A DNA stretch of 35,544 bases from Verrucomicrobiota bacterium (GCA_947476875.1 CANJSG010000014.1:1-35544); one strand, 5' to 3'; positions 8,861 through 16,823 are shown, counted from the first letter of the stretch. Notes: a model not told the origin generated them from the sequence alone. Numbers and translations: made by a program.

Positions 8861-8899
8861 GAAGGTGGGTGGACTGTGGGGGACGGAGCCGCCCTCCGC

Positions 8900-9397
8900 T
8901 CAGGTGGCCGCCGCCGCTTCGGTGGCGGACTCGACGAGGGCGATGTCGTCGCTGGAGAAGACGGCGGCGATGTCGAGGATGATGATGAACTCGTCGCCAC
9001 GCCGGCCCATGCCCTGGATCAGCTCGGTGCGCCAGCGCATGGCGATGCGGGGCGGCGGGTTGATCTGGCCGGGCTCGAGTTCGATGACCTCGTGGACGCT
9101 GTCGGCGATGCCGCCGACGACGGTGGTCTCGCCGTCCAGCTCCAGTTCCATGACGACGACGCGGGAGTTCACCGTGTCCGACGCCTTGGGCAGGCCGAAC
9201 TTCATCCGCAGGTCGACCACGGGGATGGCGCGGCCCCGGACGTTGACCACGCCGCGCATGTAGCCGGGCGCGGTCGGGACCCGGGTGATCTGGGAGATCT
9301 CGAGGACCTCGCGGACCTGGCCGACGTTGATGGCGAAGAGTTCCCCACCCAGCTTGAAGGTGATGTATTGGGCGGTCTCGTTGATGACGGTGCTCAT
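8900..9397 (-). CDS. cheW: Chemotaxis coupling protein CheW
   Basis: CheW is the scaffold linking receptors to the CheA kinase. The 165-residue protein is a single CheW domain. It starts YITFKLGGELFAINVGQVREVLE, continues with PGYMRGVVNVRGRAIPVVDLR (the receptor/CheA-binding core), and ends the second barrel with GDEFIIILDIAAVFSSDD. The C-terminal tail is Ala/Thr-rich. A 33-bp segment encoding the IAAVFSSDD region (8940-8972) is repeated almost perfectly at 11321-11353 inside a small chimeric ORF. The gene lies 20 bases downstream of the MCP gene, the usual pairing of a receptor with its coupling protein. Confidence 0.96.
   Translation of the reverse strand: MSTVINETAQYITFKLGGELFAINVGQVREVLEISQITRVPTAPGYMRGVVNVRGRAIPVVDLRMKFGLPKASDTVNSRVVVMELELDGETTVVGGIADSVHEVIELEPGQINPPPRIAMRWRTELIQGMGRRGDEFIIILDIAAVFSSDDIALVESATEAAAAT
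8940..8972. repeat. 33-bp repeat within cheW, second copy at 11321-11353
   Basis: The two 33-bp copies are in the same orientation and differ at one position. Both encode IAAVFSSDD in the same - strand frame. The copy here is part of intact cheW; the other is the 3' portion of the mcp/cheW chimera. Recombination between them would delete the MCP gene. Confidence 0.85.
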
Positions 9398-9417
9398 GGG
9401 AGTAATGGCTGAGAGGT

Positions 9418-11226
9418 TCAGTAGGTGGTGAATTCCTTGTCGTGGATGTCGAGCTGGCCGGCCTTGTTGTTGCCGAGTTCGATGAGGCTGCCGGCGGGAC
9501 GGGTGCCGCGGGCCGGTGCGGCGGTCTCGTTGCCGGAGTGCGCCTTCGCCGGTGCGGCCTTGCGTTTGGCCGACTTGGCCGGTCCTGCCGGGATGCCGCG
9601 CTTGTCGGCGGAGTCGCTGACCTTGAAGAAGGCGATGCTGGCCAGGAGCTGTTCGGCCTGGCTGGAAAGCTCCTCCGCTGTCGAAGCCATCTCCTCGGAA
9701 GCCGAGGCGTTCTGCTGGATCACCTGGTCGAGCTGCTGGATGGCCTTGTTCACCTGGGCGGCCCCGGTGCTCTGCTCGTTGCTGGCGGCGGCGATTTCCT
9801 GGACCAGCTCGGCCGTCTTGCGGATGTCGGGCACCAGCCTGACCAGCATCTGGCCCGCGCCTTCGGCGCGGTTGACGCCGTCGATCGTCAGCTTGCTGAT
9901 CTCGGCGGCGGCCGTCTGAGAACGTTCCGCAAGCTTGCGGACCTCGGAGGCGACGACCGCGAATCCCTTGCCGTGCTCCCCGGCGCGGGCGGCCTCGACG
10001 GCGGCGTTCAAGGCGAGCAGATCGGTCTTGCGCGCGATCTCCTCGATGATGCTGATCTTCTCCGCGATCTCCTTCATGGCGTTGACCGTCTGGGCCACGG
10101 CCTCGCCGCTGGCCTTGGTGTCCTCGGCGGCCTTGCTGGCCAGCTTGTCCGTCTGTTTGGCGTTGTCCGCGTTCTGCTGGATGCTCGCCGCCATCTCCTC
10201 CATGGAAGAGGTCGTCTCTTCCGCCGAGGCCGACTGCTCGGACGCTCCCTGCGACAACTGCTGCGCCGTCGAGCTCATCTGCTCGGAACCCGATGCGACG
10301 TTGGTCGAGGCCGCGGTGATTTCGCCGACCACGTTGCGGAGGTTGCGGACCATGTGGTCGAGGGCCTGGCCTAGGGAGTCCTTATCGGAGAGAATCTTGG
10401 GGGCGGAGGTGAGGTCGCCCTCCGAGATCTTGACCGCGATTTTGGCGGTGCCCTGGAGGTTGTCCACCATGCCGTTCATGGATTGGATCATCGCGCCAAG
10501 TTCGTCCTTCGAATCGACTTCGACCTTGTTGGTCAGGTCGCCGAGAGAGACCTGCTCCACCAGCTTGACGGCGCGGGCCAATGGGCGGGTGATGCTGAGG
10601 GTCACGAAGATGGCGATGAGAACGGCCATCACGACGGCGAGAGCCAAACCGAATATTACTCCGAGTTTGGCGCTGGCCACGGCGTCCCCGATGGCCTTGC
10701 CAGCGACCTGTCCGGAGTCCCAGTTGAACTCCACTGCGGCCGAAGCGCTGGCCATGTAGGAGTTGAAGTGTTTTTTGGTCTCCTTGTTGACCAGGTCCAG
10801 CGCCTCCTTGTTCTTGAGATCAACGCTAAGTTTGAGGACTTGCTCCAGGCTCGTATTAAATTTGGCCCGATCCGCCTTCATAGTGGCGAAGAGATCCTTC
10901 TCTTTAGGGTCAGTCATGTTTTTCTCGTAGTCGCTGATGACGGTCCCGTTGCTGGACTGGAGGTTGCGGATCTGAGACTCGAGGCTCGCCATCTCGGCCT
11001 TGTCATCGGATACCGCATGCTGCAGGAGCATTGAGAAAAATGTGCCGACGTTGTTCTGGATCTGCCCGATCCGGTAGAGGCCCGGAATGCTGTCCTGCGC
11101 AAGCTTTTCGGAATGGCGGTTGATCGACATCAGGTTCAGGCATGCATATGAGCCAAGGCCGATGGCGATGAGAATGACGGCGGCGAAGCCGACGGAGATG
11201 CGGGTTCCAATCTTGAGGTTTTTCAT
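9418..11226 (-). CDS. Transmembrane methyl-accepting chemotaxis protein with C-terminal CheR/CheB tether
   Basis: This is a 602-residue chemoreceptor of classical topology. A first membrane helix (about 12-30) is followed by a periplasmic helical region of 4HB type (about 31-186), a second helix (187-210) and a HAMP domain (about 212-265). A long cytoplasmic coiled coil follows, with the signalling hairpin [21 protein letters not shown] and [18 protein letters not shown] at about 395-437. Many Gln/Glu pairs (such as [12 protein letters not shown]) are possible methylation sites. After the coil comes a flexible Ala/Lys/Pro linker of roughly 60 residues, ending in EFTTY. This fits the x-aromatic-x-x-aromatic tether for CheR and CheB. 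The ligand is unknown; the periplasmic region shows no Cache or PAS motif I can recognise. The gene directly precedes cheW. Confidence 0.95.
   Translation of the reverse strand: MKNLKIGTRISVGFAAVILIAIGLGSYACLNLMSINRHSEKLAQDSIPGLYRIGQIQNNVGTFFSMLLQHAVSDDKAEMASLESQIRNLQSSNGTVISDYEKNMTDPKEKDLFATMKADRAKFNTSLEQVLKLSVDLKNKEALDLVNKETKKHFNSYMASASAAVEFNWDSGQVAGKAIGDAVASAKLGVIFGLALAVVMAVLIAIFVTLSITRPLARAVKLVEQVSLGDLTNKVEVDSKDELGAMIQSMNGMVDNLQGTAKIAVKISEGDLTSAPKILSDKDSLGQALDHMVRNLRNVVGEITAASTNVASGSEQMSSTAQQLSQGASEQSASAEETTSSMEEMAASIQQNADNAKQTDKLASKAAEDTKASGEAVAQTVNAMKEIAEKISIIEEIARKTDLLALNAAVEAARAGEHGKGFAVVASEVRKLAERSQTAAAEISKLTIDGVNRAEGAGQMLVRLVPDIRKTAELVQEIAAASNEQSTGAAQVNKAIQQLDQVIQQNASASEEMASTAEELSSQAEQLLASIAFFKVSDSADKRGIPAGPAKSAKRKAAPAKAHSGNETAAPARGTRPAGSLIELGNNKAGQLDIHDKEFTTY
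9421..9435 (-). other. C-terminal CheR/CheB-binding pentapeptide codons (EFTTY)
   Basis: The last five codons before the TGA encode E-F-T-T-Y. Aromatic residues stand at positions 2 and 5, as in NWETF of E. coli Tar/Tsr and GWEEF of P. aeruginosa McpB/Aer2. A low-complexity linker separates it from the signalling coil, which is how such tethers are presented. Confidence 0.6.
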
Positions 11227-11268
11227 TTTTTGCGTTTCTGTGATTTGTCGATGTGGGGAAGTGCCGGT

Positions 11269-11526
11269 TCAGGCGGTTTGGTCTTTGGAGCGTGTTTCTT
11301 CACTGAGGTTTGCGAGGCAGGCGACGTCGTCGCTGGAGAAGACGGCGGCGATGCTCCGCTGGAGCTTGTCCGCGATGTCCAGCTCGGGGATGTAGTCCTC
11401 CGAGAGGTAGCGCGCGCCGACGACGGCCTCGTTCATCTTGACGACGGAACAGGCCCCGGTGAGCCCGAGGATGAGAAGGAGGCTGGCGATGCCGGGCCCG
11501 ATTTTTTTGCCGCTGGTGAGTTTCAT
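11269..11526 (-). pseudogene. Chimeric remnant: MCP N-terminus fused in frame to a CheW C-terminus
   Basis: This 85-codon ORF lies between cheA and the intact mcp. Residues 1-56 look like the start of a receptor: MKLTSGKKIGPGIAS, one membrane helix (about 12-28), then ARYLSEDYIPELDIADKLQRS, like the first periplasmic helix of a 4HB sensor. From residue 57 the sequence becomes IAAVFSSDD, identical to the C-terminal part of CheW in this operon (32 of 33 bases, 11321-11353 versus 8940-8972), then a diverged tail. It is best explained as a deletion joining a lost mcp to a lost cheW. TGAC could be mistaken for a lipobox, but the match is weak and the MCP reading explains the rest. The frame is open, so a short membrane peptide may still be made. 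Confidence 0.75.
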
Positions 11527-11586
11527 GACTGGTGGGTGTGGATGCGTGTATTGTGGAGGTTCAACCGTGCCGACGAGGTGCGCCGG

Positions 11587-13602
11587 CTAGACGGAAATTT
11601 CCTGTAGCTGCTTTGAAATGGTGGCGGCGGACCGGACCACGCCGGCGAGGTCCAGGATCAGGGCCACGCGGCCGTCGCCCATGATGGTCGCGCCGGAGAC
11701 GATCTCGATGTTGCGGTAGAAGCGGCTGAGGGACTGGATGACCGTCTGGTGGCTGCCGAGGACGCGGTCGTCGACGAGGCCGACGCGCTGGTCCTCATGG
11801 CGGACGATGACGATCTTCTCGATCTCGGGTTCGCCCTCCTCCTGGCCGAACATCTCGCGCAGATGGATGTAGGGGATGAGGTCGCCGCGCACGGCGACGA
11901 CGTTGCGGCCGTTGTTACGGGCGCGGTCCGAACGGCGCAGCTCGACGTTCTCGGTGACCACGGACATCGGGACGATGAACTGGTCGTCGCCGATCTCGAC
12001 AAGCAGCCCGTCGATGATGGCGAGCGTCAGCGGCAAGGTGAGCGAGATGGTCGTGCCCTTGCCCACTTCGCTGGCGATGGAGACGGTGCCGCGCAACGCG
12101 TCGATCTGGCGTTTGACCACGTCCATGCCGACGCCGCGACCGGACACGCTGGTGATGGCCTTGGCGGTGGAGAAGCCGGGGAGGAAAATGAGGTTGAAGA
12201 CTTCCTTCTCCGACAGGTTCGCGTCGGGAGTGGCCAGCTTCTTCTCGACGGCCTTGGCCCGGATGGCGGCGGTGTCGAGGCCCTGGCCGTCGTCCTGGAT
12301 GGTGACGACGACGTTGGAACCGGTGTGGACGGCGGCCAACCGGATCGTGCCCTGGCGCGGTTTGCCGCGCTGCTCGCGCACGTCGACGGCTTCGATGCCG
12401 TGGTCGAGGCTGTTGCGGATGAGATGGACGAGCGGATCGCCGAGCTGGTCGAGGACGGTCTTGTCGAGTTCGGTCTCCGCACCTTCGGTCACGAGGTGGA
12501 TCTCCTTGCCGAGTTCGGTGGAGAGGTCGTGCACGAGACGCTTGAAGCGGTTGAAGGTCGTGCCGATCGGCATCATGCGGATGCCCAGCACGCTGTCGCG
12601 CAGCTCGGAGACGAGGCGCTCGATCTCCTCGACGGGCACGTCCAGATCCGCCTCGTTGAAGCGTGAGGCGACCTGGCTGAGGCGGGACTGGTTCATGACC
12701 AGCTCGCCGACGAGGTTGACGAGGCGGTCGAGCTTCTCGGACGGCACACGCACGGTGGCGTCCTTGGTCGGAGGCTTCTTCAGCGCGGAAGCGCGGCCGG
12801 CCGGAGCCAAATCACCGAATCGCGCCGCCTCTGCAAGTGTCGGCTCGGGTGCGGTCTTCCTCGGCTCGTCCGGTATCGGCAACGCGGCCACGGGCTCGAT
12901 GGAAAGTTCGCTGCCGTCCTCGACGAAGATGAAGACGTCCTTGATGGCGTTCTGCCCGCGTCCGGTCGTCAGGGTGATTTCCCAGGAGAAGTAGATCTGG
13001 TCCGCCTGGATTTCGCCGAGCGGCGGGATGGCGTCGGTCTTGGCCACGACGGTGCACTCGCCGAGTTCGCGCAGTTCGTTCAACAGGGACACCGGATTGG
13101 TGCCGGAGACCATGAGGGCGCGGTCGGGACGGAAGCGGATGCGGAACGTCTGCCTGGGCAAAACATCCGCCGCAGCTGGTTTGGCCGCGGCCGGGGTGGA
13201 CGTTGCGGCCGTGGCGCCGCCATGGCCGGTCAAGGCCGCGAGTTCCTCGATGATCTTTTCGCCGGAGCCCGGGACGACCGCCGCTTCGCCCTGCGCGGCG
13301 TCGAGCAGCGTCTTGATCTGGTCCTTGGCGGCGAGGACGACCTCGAGCAGTTCGGACGAAAGCTTGAGCGACCCTTCGCGCACCTGGTCGAGCGCCGTCT
13401 CGACGTGGTGGGTGAACGCGGCCACGTCGTCAAAGCCGAACATCGCGCCGGAACCCTTGATCGTGTGGAAGGCGCGGAACAGGCGGTTGATGTCCTCGGG
13501 ATCCGGGCTGGCGGCGTCCACGTCGAGGACGATCTCCTCGATCTGCCCGAGGAGATCCCCGGCTTCGAGGAGGAAGGTGTTGACCGGATTGGGCTGCGAC
13601 AT
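11587..13602 (-). CDS. cheA: Chemotaxis histidine kinase CheA
   Basis: CheA autophosphorylates under receptor control and passes phosphate to CheY and CheB. The 671-residue protein has an N-terminal Hpt (P1) domain with phospho-accepting H46 in FHTIKGSGAMFGF. A P2-like domain (about 155-245; FRIRFRPDRALMVSG and an acidic end FVEDGSELSIE) follows. P3 dimerisation helices (about 285-345, RVPSEKLDRLVNLVGELVMNQ) come next. The HATPase P4 domain has an N box at H393-LIRNSLDHG (N397), DDGQGLD, FLPGFSTA and GRGVGMD from G488. The C-terminal P5 CheW-like domain completes it. All kinase motifs look intact. It lies 7 bases after the cheY stop, inside the operon. The 60-base gap downstream leads into the chimeric mcp/cheW remnant. 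Confidence 0.97.
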   Translation of the reverse strand: MSQPNPVNTFLLEAGDLLGQIEEIVLDVDAASPDPEDINRLFRAFHTIKGSGAMFGFDDVAAFTHHVETALDQVREGSLKLSSELLEVVLAAKDQIKTLLDAAQGEAAVVPGSGEKIIEELAALTGHGGATAATSTPAAAKPAAADVLPRQTFRIRFRPDRALMVSGTNPVSLLNELRELGECTVVAKTDAIPPLGEIQADQIYFSWEITLTTGRGQNAIKDVFIFVEDGSELSIEPVAALPIPDEPRKTAPEPTLAEAARFGDLAPAGRASALKKPPTKDATVRVPSEKLDRLVNLVGELVMNQSRLSQVASRFNEADLDVPVEEIERLVSELRDSVLGIRMMPIGTTFNRFKRLVHDLSTELGKEIHLVTEGAETELDKTVLDQLGDPLVHLIRNSLDHGIEAVDVREQRGKPRQGTIRLAAVHTGSNVVVTIQDDGQGLDTAAIRAKAVEKKLATPDANLSEKEVFNLIFLPGFSTAKAITSVSGRGVGMDVVKRQIDALRGTVSIASEVGKGTTISLTLPLTLAIIDGLLVEIGDDQFIVPMSVVTENVELRRSDRARNNGRNVVAVRGDLIPYIHLREMFGQEEGEPEIEKIVIVRHEDQRVGLVDDRVLGSHQTVIQSLSRFYRNIEIVSGATIMGDGRVALILDLAGVVRSAATISKQLQEISV

Positions 13603-13609
13603 GGCGGGA

Positions 13610-13975
13610 TCAGTTCAGGAATTTCTTGGCGACCATGACGAGCTGTTCGCCACGGAACGGCTTCACGATCCAGCCGCTGGCGCCGGCGGCCCGGCCCGCC
13701 TGCTTCTTGTCATCCGCCGACTCGGTGGTGAGCATGATGATGGGGACGTATCTGTATTCCGGCAGGGCCCGGACCTTCTTGATCAGCTCGATGCCGTCGA
13801 CGTTCGGCATGTTGAGGTCCGTGATGAGCATGTGGATCGGGGAACCCGTGAGCTTGTTGAGGGCGTCCTGTCCGTCGACGGCCTCGACGACGGTGTAGCC
13901 GGCGTTCATGAGGGTGAACGCGATGATTTGCCGCATGCTGGCGGAGTCGTCGACGGTCATGATGATTTTGCTCAT
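13610..13975 (-). CDS. cheY: Chemotaxis response regulator CheY
   Basis: This 121-residue single receiver domain shows the full CheY residue set: D9/D10, phospho-acceptor D53 in LITDLNMPNVDG, T83/T84 in MLTTES and K105 in IVKPF. The MTVDDSASMRQIIAFTL start and the AGASGWIVKPF end are typical of CheY encoded next to cheA. It directly precedes cheA (7-base gap) and follows the STAS gene (15-base gap), so its phosphodonor is presumably the CheA next door. Of the two receivers in this operon it is the better candidate for the CheA output protein. Confidence 0.95.
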   Translation of the reverse strand: MSKIIMTVDDSASMRQIIAFTLMNAGYTVVEAVDGQDALNKLTGSPIHMLITDLNMPNVDGIELIKKVRALPEYRYVPIIMLTTESADDKKQAGRAAGASGWIVKPFRGEQLVMVAKKFLN

Positions 13976-13990
13976 GGGAATCGGGGCGGA

Positions 13991-14293
13991 CTAAGAAAGG
14001 GCGAGTTGTTCCGGGGTGAGACCGAGGGCCGTGCAGACGAGCGCGACGGGCGCGGAAATCTGGACGATGTGGAAGGGTTTGTCGGCGGCCTCGGCGCTGC
14101 GGCGGGCGGAGCAGATGAGCTGCACGGCCACGGGATCGCAGGCGGAGACGTCGGAGAGATCGAGCGCGACCGAAGACGCGTTCCGCACGTGGCTCTCAAG
14201 CGCGGCGCGCAGTTCGGCGGCGCCGTAGATGTCGAGTTCGCCCTCGAGGTGGAGCGGGCCGCCGTCCTCGGCTTGTCTGATGGTGAATTTCAT
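13991..14293 (-). CDS. STAS-domain protein (anti-sigma-antagonist fold) of the chemotaxis operon
   Basis: This 100-residue protein is a single STAS domain: LHLEGELDIYGAAELRAALE, then VALDLSDVSACDPVAVQLI. In phosphorylatable STAS antagonists (SpoIIAA type) the motif is D-S/T-x-G. Here the position after D53 is Pro (P54) and the Gly is Ala, so the usual phosphorylation site is absent. STAS proteins are found beside cheY and cheA in several chemotaxis gene clusters, where they may take part in array assembly or signalling. Their exact role there is not well established. It lies 11 bases downstream of the coiled-coil gene and 15 bases upstream of cheY, so it belongs to the operon. Confidence 0.88.
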   Translation of the reverse strand: MKFTIRQAEDGGPLHLEGELDIYGAAELRAALESHVRNASSVALDLSDVSACDPVAVQLICSARRSAEAADKPFHIVQISAPVALVCTALGLTPEQLALS

Positions 14294-14304
14294 CGTGGGT
14301 GCTC

Positions 14305-16248
14305 TCAGAACATTTCCATGTTGTCGGCCATGAGCGGGCCTTTGGCCGGCTTGCCGGCAGTCGCGGTCAAAGCGCCGCCCGCCAACGCGGCGGAAAAGCC
14401 GGAGAAATCGAGGCCCTCGTCGCCCTCACTGACGGGCCGGGGCGCCCGCGTCGGTTCGGGGATTCCGAGGACGCGCCGGTGGACCGCGCGTTCACTTTCC
14501 ATCGTGTAGCGGCGGCTCAACGGGGCCAGCCCGGCTTCGGCCTCCGTCGCCACGACGGGACGGGCCCGGGGCATCGTGGCCTGGAGCGCGCGCATTCCGG
14601 TGTTGAACTCGTCGAGCTTGGCGGAAAGTCCGGAGAGGAACCCGAGCCGCGCCCGGACTTCTTCGAGCCGGGTGTTCTGGCGTTCCACCAGGTCCAGCGC
14701 GCTGGTCGAGATGCCGTGGAACTCGCCGTAGACCCTGCCGATCTGTTCGAGGCCGCCCTGGAGGTCGCGGTTCCCGTCCCAGGCCGGGGCCGGGGCGCCC
14801 GGACTGCGGGCGCTGGCGCGGACCTGTTCCAGGATGCGGATGGTCTCTCGGACGATGCAGGAGGATTCCTGGAAGACGGAGTGGACGTGGGCGGAAAGGA
14901 CTTCGAGCGTGCGGCCCTCGTCGTCGAGCAGGGCGGTCTTGATGATGGCGTTGAGCGCCTGCAGGTGCATCTCGCGGTTGATGTCCTGCACCTCGTCGAG
15001 GTGCTGCGAGATGTTGGCGGCGGATTCGATGGCGCGCTGGGAGGTCTCGTTGACCTGCGTGCAAAGGGCGCGGCCCTGGCCTTGCAACTCTTCCAGCCGG
15101 TGCAGCTCCGCCTTGAGGCCGTCGAACAGGTTCCGTCCGTCGTCGTTGGACGCGCCCGAGCCCGCGAGGCCGCGCACGCCGTCGGCCAGGCGGCCGGACT
15201 CGCCGGCCACTCCACCAAAGGCCTCCAGCAACTGCGTGCGGGTGTCCCCGATCTCCGCCCGCATCGCCTCGAGCTGGGCGAGCTGGAGGTCGAGGATGAG
15301 CGCCGCCTTGGCCGGGTCCCTGCCCGGGCCGGAAGCGGTCGCCGCGTCCTCCAGCGAGGAGACGACGTGCTCCAGCCGTTGGCGGACGATGTCGCCGAAC
15401 TGGATGTGGAAGACCGCGTCCCCCGCGTGGCGGGCGATCTGCCGGGTGCGCTGTCCGGCCTCCTGGAGGGCCCGGTGCGAGGAGTCGAGCAACCCCTGCA
15501 TCTGCTCGGTGCTTTGGCGCACGGCGGCTTCCGACTGGGCGGTGAGTCTCCGGAGCTGCCCGAGATCCCCTTGGATGACGCGCGTCAGGCTTTCCAACGA
15601 CTGCTGCGTGTCCCTCGACTGGCTTCCGATGCTGTCGCCTATGGACGAGATCTTTTCGGCCAGGCCGCGAAGCTCCTCCACGAAGGCCCCGAATGACTGC
15701 TGGCACCGTTTGCTGCGCGCGCTCTCGACCGCGAAGGCGTAGCCGGACGATTTCAGGATCATGGCGACACGGCCGATGTTGTCTCCCTGCGTCCGCAGCT
15801 GGCCGAGCGCCTCGGCCACCCCGACCAACGCGGTGAGGTTGCGGGCGGCGTCATCCATGCCCCCGCGCAGGCCCACCAACGACCGCGCCGCCAGCCCGTC
15901 GTCGCCGCCGAGCCGGCTGTGCTTCAGCGTCTCGGTGACCGACGCGGCGTGCGTGCCGATGCTCCGGGCCAACTCGGCCGCGCAGGCGTGAAGCTCCGTG
16001 AGGTCGGCCGCCAGCGCGGCAAAATCCGGATCCGTCCGCCGCGTCAACTCCGCCAGCGATCCGGACAACACCCCCAGTTTCGTCCTGTGATCATCCGCCA
16101 CCAAGGCCCCCGCCTTCTTGGCCGGCTTGGCCGCAGGCTGCATCGCGGCGAGAAACCGACCCAAGAAGGCGGGCCATTGCGGCACGCCAGACGTGACGGA
16201 CTGCGGGCCCATCGGGCCTTCGTTTCGCTCTGCTTGATTGAACATCAT
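14305..16248 (-). CDS. Soluble MCP-like coiled-coil signalling protein, first gene of the chemotaxis operon
   Basis: With the chosen start the protein has 647 residues and no membrane helix. Most of it is predicted helical coiled coil with many Gln/Ser/Glu-rich heptads. At about 284-295 it has FGDIVRQRLEHV. At 427-460 is MHLQALNAIIKTALLDDEGR followed by TLEVLSAHVHSVF. This resembles the receptor hairpin core ([25 protein letters not shown]), but key hairpin residues are changed. It may be a cytoplasmic receptor or a divergent partner of the array. The frame is open to 16452, but I chose ATG 16248 because a G-rich Shine-Dalgarno-like run stands just upstream and the longer version adds unlike, basic, low-complexity sequence. 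A second ATG follows at 16245. A candidate sigma-28 promoter at 16434-16461 also favours the shorter form. Confidence 0.75.
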   Translation of the reverse strand: MMFNQAERNEGPMGPQSVTSGVPQWPAFLGRFLAAMQPAAKPAKKAGALVADDHRTKLGVLSGSLAELTRRTDPDFAALAADLTELHACAAELARSIGTHAASVTETLKHSRLGGDDGLAARSLVGLRGGMDDAARNLTALVGVAEALGQLRTQGDNIGRVAMILKSSGYAFAVESARSKRCQQSFGAFVEELRGLAEKISSIGDSIGSQSRDTQQSLESLTRVIQGDLGQLRRLTAQSEAAVRQSTEQMQGLLDSSHRALQEAGQRTRQIARHAGDAVFHIQFGDIVRQRLEHVVSSLEDAATASGPGRDPAKAALILDLQLAQLEAMRAEIGDTRTQLLEAFGGVAGESGRLADGVRGLAGSGASNDDGRNLFDGLKAELHRLEELQGQGRALCTQVNETSQRAIESAANISQHLDEVQDINREMHLQALNAIIKTALLDDEGRTLEVLSAHVHSVFQESSCIVRETIRILEQVRASARSPGAPAPAWDGNRDLQGGLEQIGRVYGEFHGISTSALDLVERQNTRLEEVRARLGFLSGLSAKLDEFNTGMRALQATMPRARPVVATEAEAGLAPLSRRYTMESERAVHRRVLGIPEPTRAPRPVSEGDEGLDFSGFSAALAGGALTATAGKPAKGPLMADNMEMF

Positions 16249-16823
16249 GGACTGGATCCCCCCACCCCCACCGGCCCGGACCACTGCGGCCTCCTTCGGA
16301 ATAGAAAAGGCACAACTCCGCTGCACTGAGGACAGCCACCAGGCCGTTAGTTGCGCCTTAGTCTTACGGACCTGACTAGTCCGTCCGATAAAAGCCGCTG
16401 CATCCCTGAAACCGCGAATAAGGTAGAATCTAGTTATCGTCCTCCGGTGCAAAATCCTTTAGCTCATATCTTTGCGGGTTAAGCCGAAGCGCCGAAGTGT
16501 CCGCAAAATCCACACCAAGGGGTGTCAAACCGGCGTTCCGTCGTGAGAAAGTCTCAATCCGTGCCAATGCGGTCGCCGGGCCCTGGTCCTTGGGCTGATC
16601 CAACCATGCCTATCCGCTTGGTCATCAAAGTGGTTGGGGACGGATCCAACTGGCACAGGTCTTCGACCATGGCGTATCGGCACACCAACCAGGCCGAAAG
16701 CGTGCGGTGCTCGACGGGGTAGCGCCGGGTTTTCTGCTCACGGCGAAGCCGTGAGGCTTTTCTGCTTTGGTCGCCGGTGATCCAGCCGTGGCCGGCCCGG
16801 TGGATTCTTCCGTTCGCCGTGCT
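16249..16823. other. 575-bp intergenic region upstream of the chemotaxis operon
   Basis: I find no convincing gene here. It holds the candidate promoter at 16434-16461 and a small inverted repeat within the presumed 5' leader (ACGGAC at 16366-16371 with GTCCGT at 16379-16384). It also holds a short perfect hairpin at 16737-16755 (CTCACGGC, GAA, GCCGTGAG) flanked by two copies of TTTTCTGCT. The hairpin follows the - strand M50 gene, but the bases after it on that strand are not T-rich, so a terminator is not supported. Short ORFs on both strands lack family features. Confidence 0.6.
16434..16461 (-). promoter_or_regulatory. Candidate flagellar sigma-28 (FliA)-type promoter for the chemotaxis operon
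   Basis: Read on the - strand, TAAA (16461-16458), 16 bases and GACGATAA (16441-16434) resemble the sigma-28 consensus TAAA-N15-GCCGATAA. The -10 octamer matches at 7 of 8 positions and the spacing is one base longer than the E. coli consensus. It points at the operon, about 186 bases before the first ATG. The long leader and the lack of a fliA gene in the window keep confidence low. Confidence 0.35.

Noticed and set aside
11269-11526. Independent small lipoprotein
   Set aside because: The would-be lipobox TGAC has a poor -3 residue, and the ORF is better explained as MCP N-terminus joined to CheW C-terminus.
14299-15696. 465-residue + strand frame opposite the coiled-coil gene
   Set aside because: The - strand frame shows clear coiled-coil heptads and lies in operon order; the + frame is a shadow.
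16249-16452. Longer start (16452) for the first chemotaxis gene
   Set aside because: The added 68 residues are basic and low in structure, a better ribosome site precedes ATG 16248, and a candidate promoter overlaps the longer form.
16737-16755. Hairpin CTCACGGC-GAA-GCCGTGAG as terminator of the M50 gene
   Set aside because: On the - strand it is followed by CAGAAAACC, not by a T-tract. It may be a small repeat element, but I found no second copy in the window.
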